From contig JAGBXP010000029.1 of the NCBI GenBank assembly GCA_017629215.1, forward strand, positions 1-40,306: a stretch of 40,306 nt of DNA, given 5' to 3'. A program made the position numbers and the translations under genes. Below the pieces are notes generated by a model. That model saw only the letters and a program-made list of their open reading frames with translations. It was not told the origin of the DNA and did not search any database. Shown piece after piece: positions 16,083 through 25,300 of this stretch. The number at the start of each line of letters is the position of its first letter. Within the stretch, counting starts at the first letter, position 1. This DNA comes from a bacterium. GTDB taxonomy: Bacteria > Cyanobacteriota > Vampirovibrionia > Gastranaerophilales > Gastranaerophilaceae.

Positions 16083-16612
16083 TAATTACTCCAATCCTCA
16101 TACTGATTATCTTGTGGAATAGGAGTCATCGCTCCTTTTATTTTATTATCTGAAACCAATTTTGTTCCAATCTTTTGCGAATTTTCTTCTAATTTTTTTT
16201 GGTCTTTCTTGTTTAAAGGTTCTCCAGCTACAATAAGTTTTTTATAATGTGCATCTTGAGCAGCATCCATAATCGACATAATAACTGTGCTTTTAACCTT
16301 CTCATCCGCTTTTACTACAACTTCAGGATTTTCAACATCACCCTTTACAGCTTCCAATTCTGATACTAATTGTTCAAGAGATATTTTTTTAGAATCCACA
16401 TAAATAACTCCTTCTTTAGTAACAGATACGACAACCTTCCCTTGTTCAATCGTATTACCACTGTTTACTTCTGGTATTGTTATTGCATTATCAACAGATT
16501 GAAATGTTGGTGCTACAACCATCATTATAATCAACAGAACAAGAAATATATCAGTTAGTGGTGTTATATTAATTTCTGTAAATAGAGCTTTTTTTCCTGT
16601 CTTTATAGCCAT
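16082..16612 (-). CDS. exbD: ExbD/TolR-family proton channel subunit (first copy)
   Basis: A 176-residue relative of the next gene. Its N-terminal helix carries the same motif, INITPLTDIFLVLLIIMMV. The periplasmic part is longer, with a charged C-terminal extension of about 45 residues (KKDQKKLEENSQK onward) absent from the second copy. The start at 16612 is chosen because AAGGG lies upstream; a TTG nine codons earlier has no ribosome site. It sits between exbB and the second exbD in a TonB-type operon. Confidence 0.92.
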   Translation of the reverse strand: MAIKTGKKALFTEINITPLTDIFLVLLIIMMVVAPTFQSVDNAITIPEVNSGNTIEQGKVVVSVTKEGVIYVDSKKISLEQLVSELEAVKGDVENPEVVVKADEKVKSTVIMSIMDAAQDAHYKKLIVAGEPLNKKDQKKLEENSQKIGTKLVSDNKIKGAMTPIPQDNQYEDWSN

Positions 16613-16656
16613 TTTTACTTTCCCTTGTTTTAATAGCAAAATTATTGTTTACAAAT

Positions 16657-17304
16657 TTATAATGCTACGCTAGATTTTGACTGAACACCTGCTTCATCTT
16701 CTGAGTCAGCAAAACTCAAGAACAATAATTTAATCAACTGAAAATCATCCTCAAACCTTCTTACTGTTGATTGGAATGAATTGTAACAAACAACAGCTAC
16801 AATTGCGACCCCTAAACCAAAAGCTGTCGCTATCAACGCTGAACCTATACCCATTGCAACTGCTGCTGATTGATTTCCTTGAGATGCTAAATCTTGGAAA
16901 GTATATAATATTCTTACAACAGTACCAAAAAGTCCTAAAAATGGCGCAACACCACCAATAGTACCCAATATTGTCAAACGATGTTCAAGTTTTCTTGTCG
17001 CAAGCGCTGAAGCAATATCAAAAGAACGAGAAAAACCTTTCTTCTGCTCTGAAAAAATTCTCACTGCTTCCTCTGTTACTTCTCCAATAATTCCACCACA
17101 TTGTACAGCTAAATTCTGAGCTGCCATAAGATTATTCTTTACCAACTCTTTTTGTAAACGTGGTATAAACTCAATTACATTCCTCTTATTAGCCTTATAA
17201 AACGCTATCCTATCAATAGCAACAGCAATCGTCGCTAATGAACATAAAAATATTGGCAATAACACTGGCCAATCTAATTGAATTGAATGTAATAATAATT
17301 CCAT
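16657..17304 (-). CDS. exbB: ExbB/TolQ-family proton channel subunit
   Basis: An inner-membrane protein of about 215 residues with three helices and a large cytoplasmic loop. The family block TILGTIGGVAPFLGLFGTV and the third helix ALIATAFGLGVAIVAVV are clear. The start at 17304 is supported by GAGAGG 8 bases upstream; an upstream in-frame start twenty codons earlier has no ribosome site. With the two ExbD proteins it forms the proton channel that drives the TonB-like protein encoded just upstream. Confidence 0.94.
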   Translation of the reverse strand: MELLLHSIQLDWPVLLPIFLCSLATIAVAIDRIAFYKANKRNVIEFIPRLQKELVKNNLMAAQNLAVQCGGIIGEVTEEAVRIFSEQKKGFSRSFDIASALATRKLEHRLTILGTIGGVAPFLGLFGTVVRILYTFQDLASQGNQSAAVAMGIGSALIATAFGLGVAIVAVVCYNSFQSTVRRFEDDFQLIKLLFLSFADSEDEAGVQSKSSVAL

Positions 17305-17408
17305 AATTTTATCCTCTCTTAATATTGTTATAAATTCTAATACAGCTCTTTTATTTATTATCAATTAATGTCAAATTTAAAACTTTTTTAAATCCATTTC
17401 TAACTCTC

Positions 17409-18581
17409 CTAATACCTTGAAGCTCCAAAAACTCTATAGTCAAAAGTAAACTGAATATCAATACTTTGTCCTTTAAAATCTCCAGGTAAAGGTCTGAATG
17501 GAGCTGTTAATTCTACAGCTTTTAATGCTGCCTGATCTGCTGTTGGCAAACCAGAGCTTCTATGTACTCGGCACGAAATTAATCGTCCATCTCTCGCTAT
17601 TTTAAATAATAGCACGACAGTTTTACTTTCATTACCCTTTGGAGGATCCCAATTTAACTTAATTCTTCTTTGTAATTCCCTCATATAAGGACCAAAGTCA
17701 GGTTCTCTAAGAGCATCAATACCAGGAGCTCCTCCCCCACCTCCAGGATTTCCTACATTACCTGTACCACTAGTAGAAGAGCCTCTAGATAATTGACTTC
17801 CACTACTACTAGCTGATGGAGAAAGAGATGGACGTGGAGCATAAGCTCCCGAACTTGTTACTGGTCCACCAGTTTTTCCGTTAGAAACTCCAGTTGGCGC
17901 AGATGTACCTCCAACAGGTCCTGTAGACAAATTTTTACCCACAGGTGCAGCCTTAGGCGCAGGTATATTAAAAGCTGTTGTTGGTTTAGCAACAGGAGGT
18001 GGAACTGTAGCTGGTCTTGTTGAAGGCCTTGGACTTGGTGGTGCAGGTTTTGCCTGAGCTGGTTGTTCTACCTTAGGCTGCTGCTGTACAGACTTTGGCT
18101 GAGGCTGTGATTGTGGCTTTGGCTGTACTTGTTGAGCCTGTTGTTTTACCTGTTGTTTTACAACCCTATTTGCAGGAGCTGAAGGTTTTGATTGTTTCTG
18201 AGGTTTAGGTGATGGCATCGAAACTTTACGTTTAGGATCATTAACTCCACCACTTCGAGAATCAATATCAGCTCTGTTTTTTGTATTTGGATCTCGAGGC
18301 TTTCCTGGTTTATCAACTAAAACAAACTCAATATCACGCTTCGGTTGAGGTTTTACCTTATTAAACAAACTTAAATTTATACCCATTAAAAGCAGTATTA
18401 TCGAAATTAACCAAATTAATACCGGAACAACTACATGTAAAAAAACAGAACCTGAGACAGATTTTTTCCAAAATGAAATAGCTTCAGGCTTTGATGTTAC
18501 TAAATCTGGTAATGTATAAGACTCAACACCTAAGTCTTCTTCATCGTCTAGTATAAAATTTTTGTTACTAATTAATGCCAC
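17409..18581 (-). CDS. tonB: TonB/TolA-like energy transducer with long Pro/Gln/Ser/Gly linker
   Basis: A 390-residue protein: a cytoplasmic N-terminus of about 38 residues, one membrane helix (about 45-72), then a low-complexity periplasmic linker of some 220 residues rich in Pro, Lys, Gln, and later Ser and Gly (a run of five Gly). The C-terminal TonB domain of about 95 residues starts at DFGPYMRELQRRIKLNW and includes SGLPTADQAALKAV and FTFDYRVF. TonB carries proton-driven force to outer-membrane receptors. The domain also resembles cyanobacterial TolA-like proteins, so a Tol role is possible. The start is a GTG at 18581 with AGAGAG upstream. ExbB and two ExbD genes follow. Confidence 0.85.
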   Translation of the reverse strand: MALISNKNFILDDEEDLGVESYTLPDLVTSKPEAISFWKKSVSGSVFLHVVVPVLIWLISIILLLMGINLSLFNKVKPQPKRDIEFVLVDKPGKPRDPNTKNRADIDSRSGGVNDPKRKVSMPSPKPQKQSKPSAPANRVVKQQVKQQAQQVQPKPQSQPQPKSVQQQPKVEQPAQAKPAPPSPRPSTRPATVPPPVAKPTTAFNIPAPKAAPVGKNLSTGPVGGTSAPTGVSNGKTGGPVTSSGAYAPRPSLSPSASSSGSQLSRGSSTSGTGNVGNPGGGGGAPGIDALREPDFGPYMRELQRRIKLNWDPPKGNESKTVVLLFKIARDGRLISCRVHRSSGLPTADQAALKAVELTAPFRPLPGDFKGQSIDIQFTFDYRVFGASRY

Positions 18582-18661
18582 TTTTATTCTCTCTAAATCT
18601 ACATATATAGAATAATATTAACAACTTATTTTTTAATTATCCTATTGATTATATCCTAATA

Positions 18662-19408
18662 CTAATTTTCTTGATAATATGATGTACTACTAACTGTAAT
18701 TGGCTGAGTTAAAACAATATCCATCGTTGCGCTAACAGGAATTTCAACATCATTACCCTTATCCCAAATTGATTTAACTAATCCACCTCCTGCACCCACT
18801 GCAGTACCCAATGCAGCACCACGTCCGACATCACCACCTGCTAGAGCTCCAAATACCAAACCTGACAATGCGCCTGCTGCAGAACCCGCTGCTAAATCCT
18901 TAGTATATTCTTTTGCAACATCAACCTTTGTGCCACCAACTAAGATTCCTGAAGAATCTAATGTTTTAAATACAGCTGAGATAGGGATTTGAGTTCCATA
19001 AGGAGTAAATATTTGAGAAAATCTTACACAAACCTTACCATTAATCCCACCTCTTTTAGCTTTAGAGGCCTCAATTATTGTTCCATATATCGTACTTCCA
19101 GCAGGAGCTATCAACCTTTCTCCATAATAAAAATCATTATTTAAAGCAAGACTAACTGTTTGACCAGTCAAGTTATACTGACTTGAAAGAGGAGCTGTCA
19201 ACATAGCATTAATACTTGTACCAGCTGGCACCATAACAACATTACCTTGCAAAGTATTATTCTGTGGGTATTGCAACGGTTGCTGGTAATAAACATTGTT
19301 ATTCACAAAATTTTCAGTTGGTGTGTAGTTATAATTAACGCTTGCTATAATCGGATTAATTATAAAACTATTCAATAATAATGCTGATATTAAAAAATGT
19401 TTTTTCAT
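18662..19408 (-). CDS. Secreted glycine-zipper protein with VirB10-like fold
   Basis: A 248-residue protein with a signal peptide (about residues 1-22). A Tyr/Asn/Gln-rich stretch is followed by VPAGTSINAMLTAPLSS and LIAPAGSTIYGTII, a pattern seen in the beta-barrel part of VirB10/TrbI proteins. A glycine-rich hydrophobic zipper (AAGSAAGALSGLVFGALAGG and onward, about residues 170-210) could insert in a membrane. It closes with VSATMDIVLTQPITV. It is a clear homologue of the gene just upstream (19457-20035), which lacks the glycine zipper. It lies in a same-strand row with the TonB-type genes. Function unknown; envelope location is inferred. Confidence 0.6.
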   Translation of the reverse strand: MKKHFLISALLLNSFIINPIIASVNYNYTPTENFVNNNVYYQQPLQYPQNNTLQGNVVMVPAGTSINAMLTAPLSSQYNLTGQTVSLALNNDFYYGERLIAPAGSTIYGTIIEASKAKRGGINGKVCVRFSQIFTPYGTQIPISAVFKTLDSSGILVGGTKVDVAKEYTKDLAAGSAAGALSGLVFGALAGGDVGRGAALGTAVGAGGGLVKSIWDKGNDVEIPVSATMDIVLTQPITVSSTSYYQEN

Positions 19409-19456
19409 AAAACTACTCCTCTCCTTTATTACATTTTATTATTTTAGAGAATTTTG

Positions 19457-20035
19457 TCAATTTATTACACTATGTGTCATATTAATTGGAGCAATTAAAA
19501 CCATCTTAAAATTTGCACCAGAGCTTATTTTAACATGTTCTCCCAATCGTCTTTGTTCACCTGGTACACATTGCAAAACTCCAAAAGTTCTAAACATAGT
19601 CCATCTTTGATAATGAGGAATTCTGATATATTTTTCCGGAGCAGTCAATTCTCCTCCAATTATGTTATTATTTGAGGTATGAATATATGCCTTAATTGGA
19701 ATTTCATAACCATCAGGTAAATATAATTTATTTATAAAAACCTTCATTGAAGCATTTGTTCCCCTAATTGGTTCATTTTTTTTCTCAATAAACCCTTTCA
19801 ATTTACAGCCTTGAGGTAGTATTTTTTTATCAAAAAGATATATATCATTTGTTGTTATAAACCTTAATTCTTCTAATTCGTCAGTTGTCGCAGTAGAAAA
19901 TTCTTGCAACGACATAATTGGCACAAAATATCCTGCAGGAATTTGATATTCATCATAATCCCTCAAAACAGGCTCTGACGCATTTGCAACACCTAAAAAT
20001 AAAACTAATGATAACGTAATTAAACTTTTAAACAT
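19457..20035 (-). CDS. Secreted protein, paralogue of the glycine-zipper protein
   Basis: A 192-residue protein with a signal peptide ending near GVANA (about residue 19). It follows the same plan as the next gene: IPAGYFVPI, then DIYLFDKKILPQGCKLKGFI, LPDGYEIPIKAYI, IIGGELTAPEKY, and a closing MVLIAPINM. These align block by block with DFYYGERLIAPAGSTIYGTI, TPYGTQIPISAVF, LVGGTKVDVAKEY and DIVLTQPITV of the neighbour. The glycine zipper is replaced by a shorter segment with YQRWTMFRTFG. Function unknown. The pair probably arose by tandem duplication and then diverged. Confidence 0.6.
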   Translation of the reverse strand: MFKSLITLSLVLFLGVANASEPVLRDYDEYQIPAGYFVPIMSLQEFSTATTDELEELRFITTNDIYLFDKKILPQGCKLKGFIEKKNEPIRGTNASMKVFINKLYLPDGYEIPIKAYIHTSNNNIIGGELTAPEKYIRIPHYQRWTMFRTFGVLQCVPGEQRRLGEHVKISSGANFKMVLIAPINMTHSVIN

Positions 20036-20071
20036 AATTACATTATAATATTATTTTGCTAATTGTAAATA

Positions 20072-20722
20072 TTAAATCCCATTAATCTCTTGTAAATACT
20101 CTTTTACAAGATTAATAGGTATCGCAAAACCAATGCCAATATTTGAAATATTATTATCTGGATTAAAAATAGCTTGATTAATACCAATAATTTCCCCATT
20201 TTTATTCAACAAAGGACCTCCAGAAGAACCAGGATTTATTGCAGCATCAGTTTGTATTCTGTTTTTTTCATAATCAATTCTTGATATAATACCTTGTGTC
20301 AAGGTACCATTAAAGCCAAATGGATTACCAATAGCTAAAACCTTTTGACCTACTTTTATTTTTTCGGAATCACCCAATTTAACAGGTTTTAATTCATTTT
20401 GAGTATTAATCTTCAGTAATGCAATATCTTTATTATCACTAAATCTTTTTAACAATGTTGCATTATAATCTTGTCCATTTGACATTGTTACGACAATATT
20501 TTTCCCAACATCAATAACATGCGCACTCGTTAAAATAATTCCTCTTTTGTCAATAATACAACCCGTTCCACAAGAAATCCCATTTATTGCTTGAGAATCT
20601 ATACATACTATTGATGGCATAATTCTTTCGTACAAACCAATAATAGCAAGCTCTTCACGATCAAAAGCTCTCACTGGCATGCTAAAAATAAATATAGCAA
20701 TCAATAATATATATTTCTTCAT
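20072..20722 (-). CDS. HtrA/DegP-like trypsin-fold serine protease without PDZ domain
   Basis: A 216-residue secreted protease with a signal peptide (ending near VRA, residue 19). The catalytic triad is visible: H68 in TSAHVID, D99 in NKDIALLKI, and S167 in NPGSSGGPLL. The family motif GNPFGFNGTLTQGIIS is present. The protein stops right after the protease domain (FAIPINLVKEYL), so the PDZ domains of DegP/DegS are absent. A single-domain HtrA-like enzyme could cut a defined periplasmic partner rather than act as a regulated degrader; that is inference. Likely first gene of the row leading to the TonB-like set (gaps of 36, 48 and 80 bases). Confidence 0.9.
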   Translation of the reverse strand: MKKYILLIAIFIFSMPVRAFDREELAIIGLYERIMPSIVCIDSQAINGISCGTGCIIDKRGIILTSAHVIDVGKNIVVTMSNGQDYNATLLKRFSDNKDIALLKINTQNELKPVKLGDSEKIKVGQKVLAIGNPFGFNGTLTQGIISRIDYEKNRIQTDAAINPGSSGGPLLNKNGEIIGINQAIFNPDNNISNIGIGFAIPINLVKEYLQEINGI

Positions 20723-20838
20723 AAGAATATAGTTTACTACTTAAATGTAAATAACAATTACCTAATAGAACAAAAAGGATTAATTAATATTTTTGACTTT
20801 TTAAAAAAAATAATTAATTAGAATAGAAAGAGGTCATT

Positions 20839-21213
20839 ATGTTATTTGATATTTTGTTTAATTTTCACAAAAAATGCTTACACGAAAAGATTACACCCAA
20901 TATAAATCATGCATACTGCCCTGATTGTGGGAAATTTGTTCAAAACGAATGGTATATAACCCGTTGTTCATGCTGTGGAGTAAAAATGAAAGCAATGCTC
21001 CACCACGATCAAATAATTCCACAATATAAATTTTGTCATAATTGTGGTTCAAAAGAATATACTGTCGAAAAAATTAATACAATAAATTTTATTGATATAA
21101 ATTATGCAGTATTAGTAAAAAAAGAAATCGAAGAAGAATTACGATTTAATAGCACACAGAGCTGGCAAGAAAAAAATGACGAGCAACCCAAATTGCTAAC
21201 ACAATACCTGTGA
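20839..21213 (+). CDS. Small zinc-ribbon protein of unknown function
   Basis: A 124-residue protein with three CxxC pairs: C27/C30 (YCPDCG), C43/C46 (RCSCCG) and C66/C69 (FCHNCG), and an extra C13/H15. These can make two zinc ribbons. The C-terminal 55 residues are charged and partly helical. AGAGGT lies 6 bases before the ATG. Its last 68 bases overlap the end of spmB on the other strand. I do not recognise the family; nucleic-acid or protein binding is a guess only. Confidence 0.65.
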   Translation: MLFDILFNFHKKCLHEKITPNINHAYCPDCGKFVQNEWYITRCSCCGVKMKAMLHHDQIIPQYKFCHNCGSKEYTVEKINTINFIDINYAVLVKKEIEEELRFNSTQSWQEKNDEQPKLLTQYL

Positions 21214-21688
21214 TATCAGCAATAATACCCGTTAAAATTGCATATCTAAATTTCTTTATACCAACAGAACCAAAATAAACTGAAAGAATATAGAATGTTG
21301 TCTCAGAACTTCCGACCATGACGGCTGCTAACTTAGTAATAAAAGCTTCTCCTCCAAAGTTATTTGCTATTTCAGAAAACAGTCCCAAAGTCGCAGAACC
21401 TGATAATGAGCGAGTAAATATAATTGGTAAGATATCAAATGGTACTTCAAATAAATTTAGTATTGGTGATAAACACTTTGCAATACAATCTAAAGCTCCA
21501 GATGCACGAAACATAGATATCGCAACAATTAATGCAACCAAATACGGTATAATCTTAATTGAAACATTAAATCCATCTTTTGCTCCTTCAACAAATTCTT
21601 CATAAACAGGAACTTTTTTTATAGCTCCTACCGTAAGTATTGCTAAAATCAAAAGAGGTAGTATTGATATCGAAATTTTATTAACCAT
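21146..21688 (-). CDS. spmB: SpmB-like membrane protein (nucleoside-recognition/GATE fold)
   Basis: A 180-residue inner-membrane protein of the SpmB family. Hydrophobic helices alternate with conserved blocks GAKDGFNVSIKIIPYLVAL, FTRSLSGSATLGLFSEI and VGSSETTFYILSVYFGSV, which mark the family. In Bacillus, SpmA and SpmB help dehydrate the spore core, but the pair is also found in many non-spore-formers, where the role is not settled. It overlaps spmA by 8 bases. Its 3' end overlaps the zinc-ribbon gene on the opposite strand. Confidence 0.92.
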   Translation of the reverse strand: MVNKISISILPLLILAILTVGAIKKVPVYEEFVEGAKDGFNVSIKIIPYLVALIVAISMFRASGALDCIAKCLSPILNLFEVPFDILPIIFTRSLSGSATLGLFSEIANNFGGEAFITKLAAVMVGSSETTFYILSVYFGSVGIKKFRYAILTGIIADITGIVLAIWVARHFFLASSVCY

Positions 21689-22277
21689 TATTCGAACCTT
21701 TCGATACCCAAAGTTTATTCAAAACAAAAGCTGTCAATATCGCTACTATAAAAGATATAGTTGTTACAATTAATGTTGGCAAAATTATTTCTGTAGGATT
21801 TTCTGCTCCAACACCAACTAAAATTGCAATAACTGTAGCTGGTATAATTTGAAAACCTGCAGTATTCATACCCAAAAACATACACATGCTATCAGTAGCA
21901 GTATCCTTATTTGGATTCTCATCTTGTAAGTCTTTCATAACTTTCAAACCTATGGGAGTTGCTGCGTTTGTAAGACCTAATGCGTTTGCACCTATACTCA
22001 TCGTTATGTTTCCTAAAACTTGTGAATCTTTAGATAAATCCTTAAACAATGGTCGCAAAACTGGACTAAGCAACTTAGATATAAATCTTACAAGCCCTGC
22101 TTTTTCAGCAACTTTCATAATACCTAACCAAAAAGCCATAACACCAATCAAAGAAAATGCTATTTTCACAGCTAAATTACAGCCATCAAACATAGCTGAT
22201 GAAACATCCTCCAACTTACCATTAATAAAACCTGATATTATAGAAATAGCAATTAACAACAAAAAAATGTAATTCAT
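21681..22277 (-). CDS. spmA: SpmA-like membrane protein (nucleoside-recognition/GATE fold)
   Basis: A 198-residue inner-membrane protein, partner of SpmB. Family blocks are visible: LIGVMAFWLGIMKVAEKAG, SIGANALGLTNAATPIGLK and FLGMNTAGFQIIPATVIA. There is no ribosome site before the ATG, and a good promoter places the transcript start at or next to the ATG, so the mRNA is probably leaderless. The divergent giant coiled-coil gene shares its -35 box. As no other sporulation gene is visible and the cell is a diderm, a membrane or transport role is more likely than sporulation. Confidence 0.93.
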   Translation of the reverse strand: MNYIFLLLIAISIISGFINGKLEDVSSAMFDGCNLAVKIAFSLIGVMAFWLGIMKVAEKAGLVRFISKLLSPVLRPLFKDLSKDSQVLGNITMSIGANALGLTNAATPIGLKVMKDLQDENPNKDTATDSMCMFLGMNTAGFQIIPATVIAILVGVGAENPTEIILPTLIVTTISFIVAILTAFVLNKLWVSKGSNNG

Positions 22278-22283
22278 AAACTT

Positions 22284-22312
22284 ATATTAAAAAAAAAATT
22301 AAAATTTGTCAC
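22284..22312 (-). promoter_or_regulatory. Promoter of spmA, leaderless type
   Basis: On the minus strand GTGACA (22312-22307) and TAATAT (22289-22284) are 17 bases apart, each one base off consensus. The start is expected at about 22277, the A of the ATG. The -35 box overlaps that of the opposite promoter. Confidence 0.6.
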
Positions 22313-22334
22313 TATTTTTTTATTAGTATATAAT
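22306..22334 (+). promoter_or_regulatory. Promoter of the giant coiled-coil gene
   Basis: TTGTCA (22306-22311) and a perfect TATAAT (22329-22334) are 17 bases apart. The expected start near 22341 gives a leader of about 43 bases with AAGGGA (22368-22373), 10 bases before the ATG at 22384. Confidence 0.65.
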
Positions 22335-22383
22335 AATATATGATATATAAATGTAATATTGTAGGATAAGGGATAGAACTTTT

Positions 22384-25300
22384 ATGGCAGATATGGAAAA
22401 TTTTTCAGAAATTAATCAGAATTTTGATACTATTAAAACCCTTTTAAATTCGATTAGAGCGCAAGGTATACTTAACACTTCTGATGTTGATAAATTATTA
22501 ACAGGCATCAATTCAAAGCTTGAAAAAATTAACACAGAAGAAGATATTGACTTAATCAAGATTTTCTTGTCAGAACTAAAACAAAACTTAGATGAGAGAC
22601 ATAATGTATTAGTTTCAAAATTTGGAGCAATTGAATCTTTATTTTCAAATTTACTAAAAAACAGTTCTGAAATGCCAAAATCCACTGATATTAAAGAGTT
22701 ATTTGATATCGTAGCAACCAATTTATCAGTCTTTTCAAGAGAAGTTATTTCTCAAAAAGATTCAATAACTGATATTGCATTAAAACTAGACATGCTTCGT
22801 TCTGATGACACAAACAAAAAAGATATTATTAAAAATATAACACTTTTAAGACCAGATATTGAAAGATTAAATAATGGATTTGATTCAATTGTAATTAGCT
22901 TAAACGAAAACTTTAAGACCATAATTAAGACTATCTCAACAATTGATAAAACTGAATATTTAGATAATTTTTCTAGCAATCTTAAAGACCTTGAAACGCT
23001 ATCAAACACATTACTTTCAGCATTACAAATGCTTGATAAAAAAACAGAATTTGTTGGCAATTCTCTTGAAAACCTAGCGACAAAAGATGACGTTATTAAA
23101 ACTGGACAAAGATTATTCGATTTAACAGCTCAAAGTCATGAATTGAAAGCTATAGTATCTGACTTGTCAAGTAAATATCTAAGAATAGACTCTCTTGCTG
23201 AAAAAATAGATGCTTCGGTTAATATAATAGCAAACCTTAAAACAATTATTGAAGATGGAGAGGATAAGCAGGCAAAAATTATTCTTGACCAATTAAAGAT
23301 TCTTGAAGATCAAATTCAAATTATATCTTCAAATAATAAGTTTGAGGAATTTAAAATTTCTCTAGAATCTGTTTTAAAAAATATTGCCAATAACACAACT
23401 ATTCTTGACAATAAGCTATTAACAACAACAAAAGAAATTGAGAGCATTGAAACTCTTATAAAATCGTTAAATATCAATATTAGTTTTAACGATATTATTT
23501 CTGCAATTAATAAAGTGGAAGAGGACGTAAAAACTTCTATTAACGAAGTTTCATTAAAAATCGCAACATTACAAGACGCAAATGTTTCAAAAATTATTAA
23601 TGATATAAATTCTGGAGCAGAAATACTTGGAGCTAGAATAAATCAAACTCAATCTGAAATTGCAATATTATGTGAAAAGAATTTCAATTCAGTATTTGAA
23701 AATGTTGCAGGACTAAAACATTTACTATCTCAAATTGATGAAAATAGTATTTCTGCAAATCAAGCAATTTTTTCAAGTATTTCAGATAGACTTGCTGTAT
23801 TTGAAAATAGTCTACACATTTCACTTGAAGCACAAGAGAAATCATTATCTAGCACTTCTTCCCAACTAAGCGAACAAGTTGAACATATTAAAAATTTATC
23901 AAGTATCATCGATTACAAATTAGATTCAACGGTTGTTAAAGCCTCAAATATAAAACAGGAATTAAATTTATTACAATCTGGAATTGACAAGATACTTGCT
24001 CTAGATTTTTGTAATGCAGTAAAGGATTTGAGAGTCGATTTATACGCATCAAAACAAGAACTAACAAGTTCTTTAGAGTCTTATAGCATTGATTCTACTG
24101 ATAAAATTATAAATGATTTCATAGAAAAATTCGAATCATTAATAAATAGAATAAACATTACTGAAAACGAATTAAAAAAAGCACAAGCAGAATCACTAAT
24201 TGATTTAAAAAATATATTAGATAAGATATCAAATTCAATTATTGATGTATTATCTTACGTTAGTGAATCAAAAAATGCAGAAAACGAGACCTACAATAAT
24301 AAGATATCAGAAATTGCAGAACTTATAAAAGAAAGCAATATGAGTCATATTGAAGACGTTAGAAGTATTGTTGATATCATTAAAATTCAAGTCGATAACA
24401 GATTGAGTGAATTTAAAGATGATATCACTAATGGCAACGATTCTATTAAAAATTCGATATCTAAGAACTCCGAAGATATTAGAAATGAAATCAAATATTC
24501 ATATAAAAAACTAATCGAAATTCAAGACTCATATCAAGAAATTAAAGAAGTTATTAATCTAAATGACATTAATTCTTCTGAAAAATTAAATAAAATTATT
24601 GAAACTGCAGAAAACTTAAAGTTAGATTATCAAGAAAAACTTTCTAGCCTAAAAACATCTTTATTAGATAATATTACTAATTTTAAACAAGATTTTACAA
24701 GCGAAAATCTTGATAAAGTAAATAATTTAAGTCTTATAATAGAAAATTCTCAAAATCGTTCTACAAAAGACATTATTTCATTAATAGAAAACCTAAGAAA
24801 CGACATAAAAATTCTATCCTCAGAAGATAATGAATTAAAAGATACTATACTTACAACTATATTGGATAAATTTATATCAATCGAAGATTTATTCAAAGCA
24901 TTAAATACAAAAACTAACAATGCTACAGAAAGCTTAGTAGAAAATATATTAAATGAATTTACAAGTATTAAAGATAAATTAAATAATTTTGATAACAATA
25001 TAGACGAAGATTTAACAAGACAGTTATCTATAATTGAAAGTAATTTTGAATCGTTAGTCTCTCAAATTTCAATCTTATTCGAGAGGTCTAATACTGATTT
25101 AACTGAGATTTTAAATAAAGAGTTTATATCAGCTTCTGAAAAAATACAAAATTTCATGGCTGAAAGACTTGAAGACTATAAATTAAAAATAGAAGATAAT
25201 CTCGACAATTTATCAAATAAAACAAACGAACAAGCAAGTTTTATCCAAGAAAAAATCAACAATCTTTATCAATCTATAAATACTCTATGGGAAAATCAAG

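Noticed and set aside
18648..18653. TATAAT on the minus strand upstream of the TonB-like gene
   Set aside because: No matching -35 was found and it sits at the end of the preceding coding region; evidence too thin for an internal promoter.
20793..20824. TTGACT and TAGAAT before the zinc-ribbon gene as a promoter
   Set aside because: The spacing is 20 bases, too long for a normal sigma-70 promoter.
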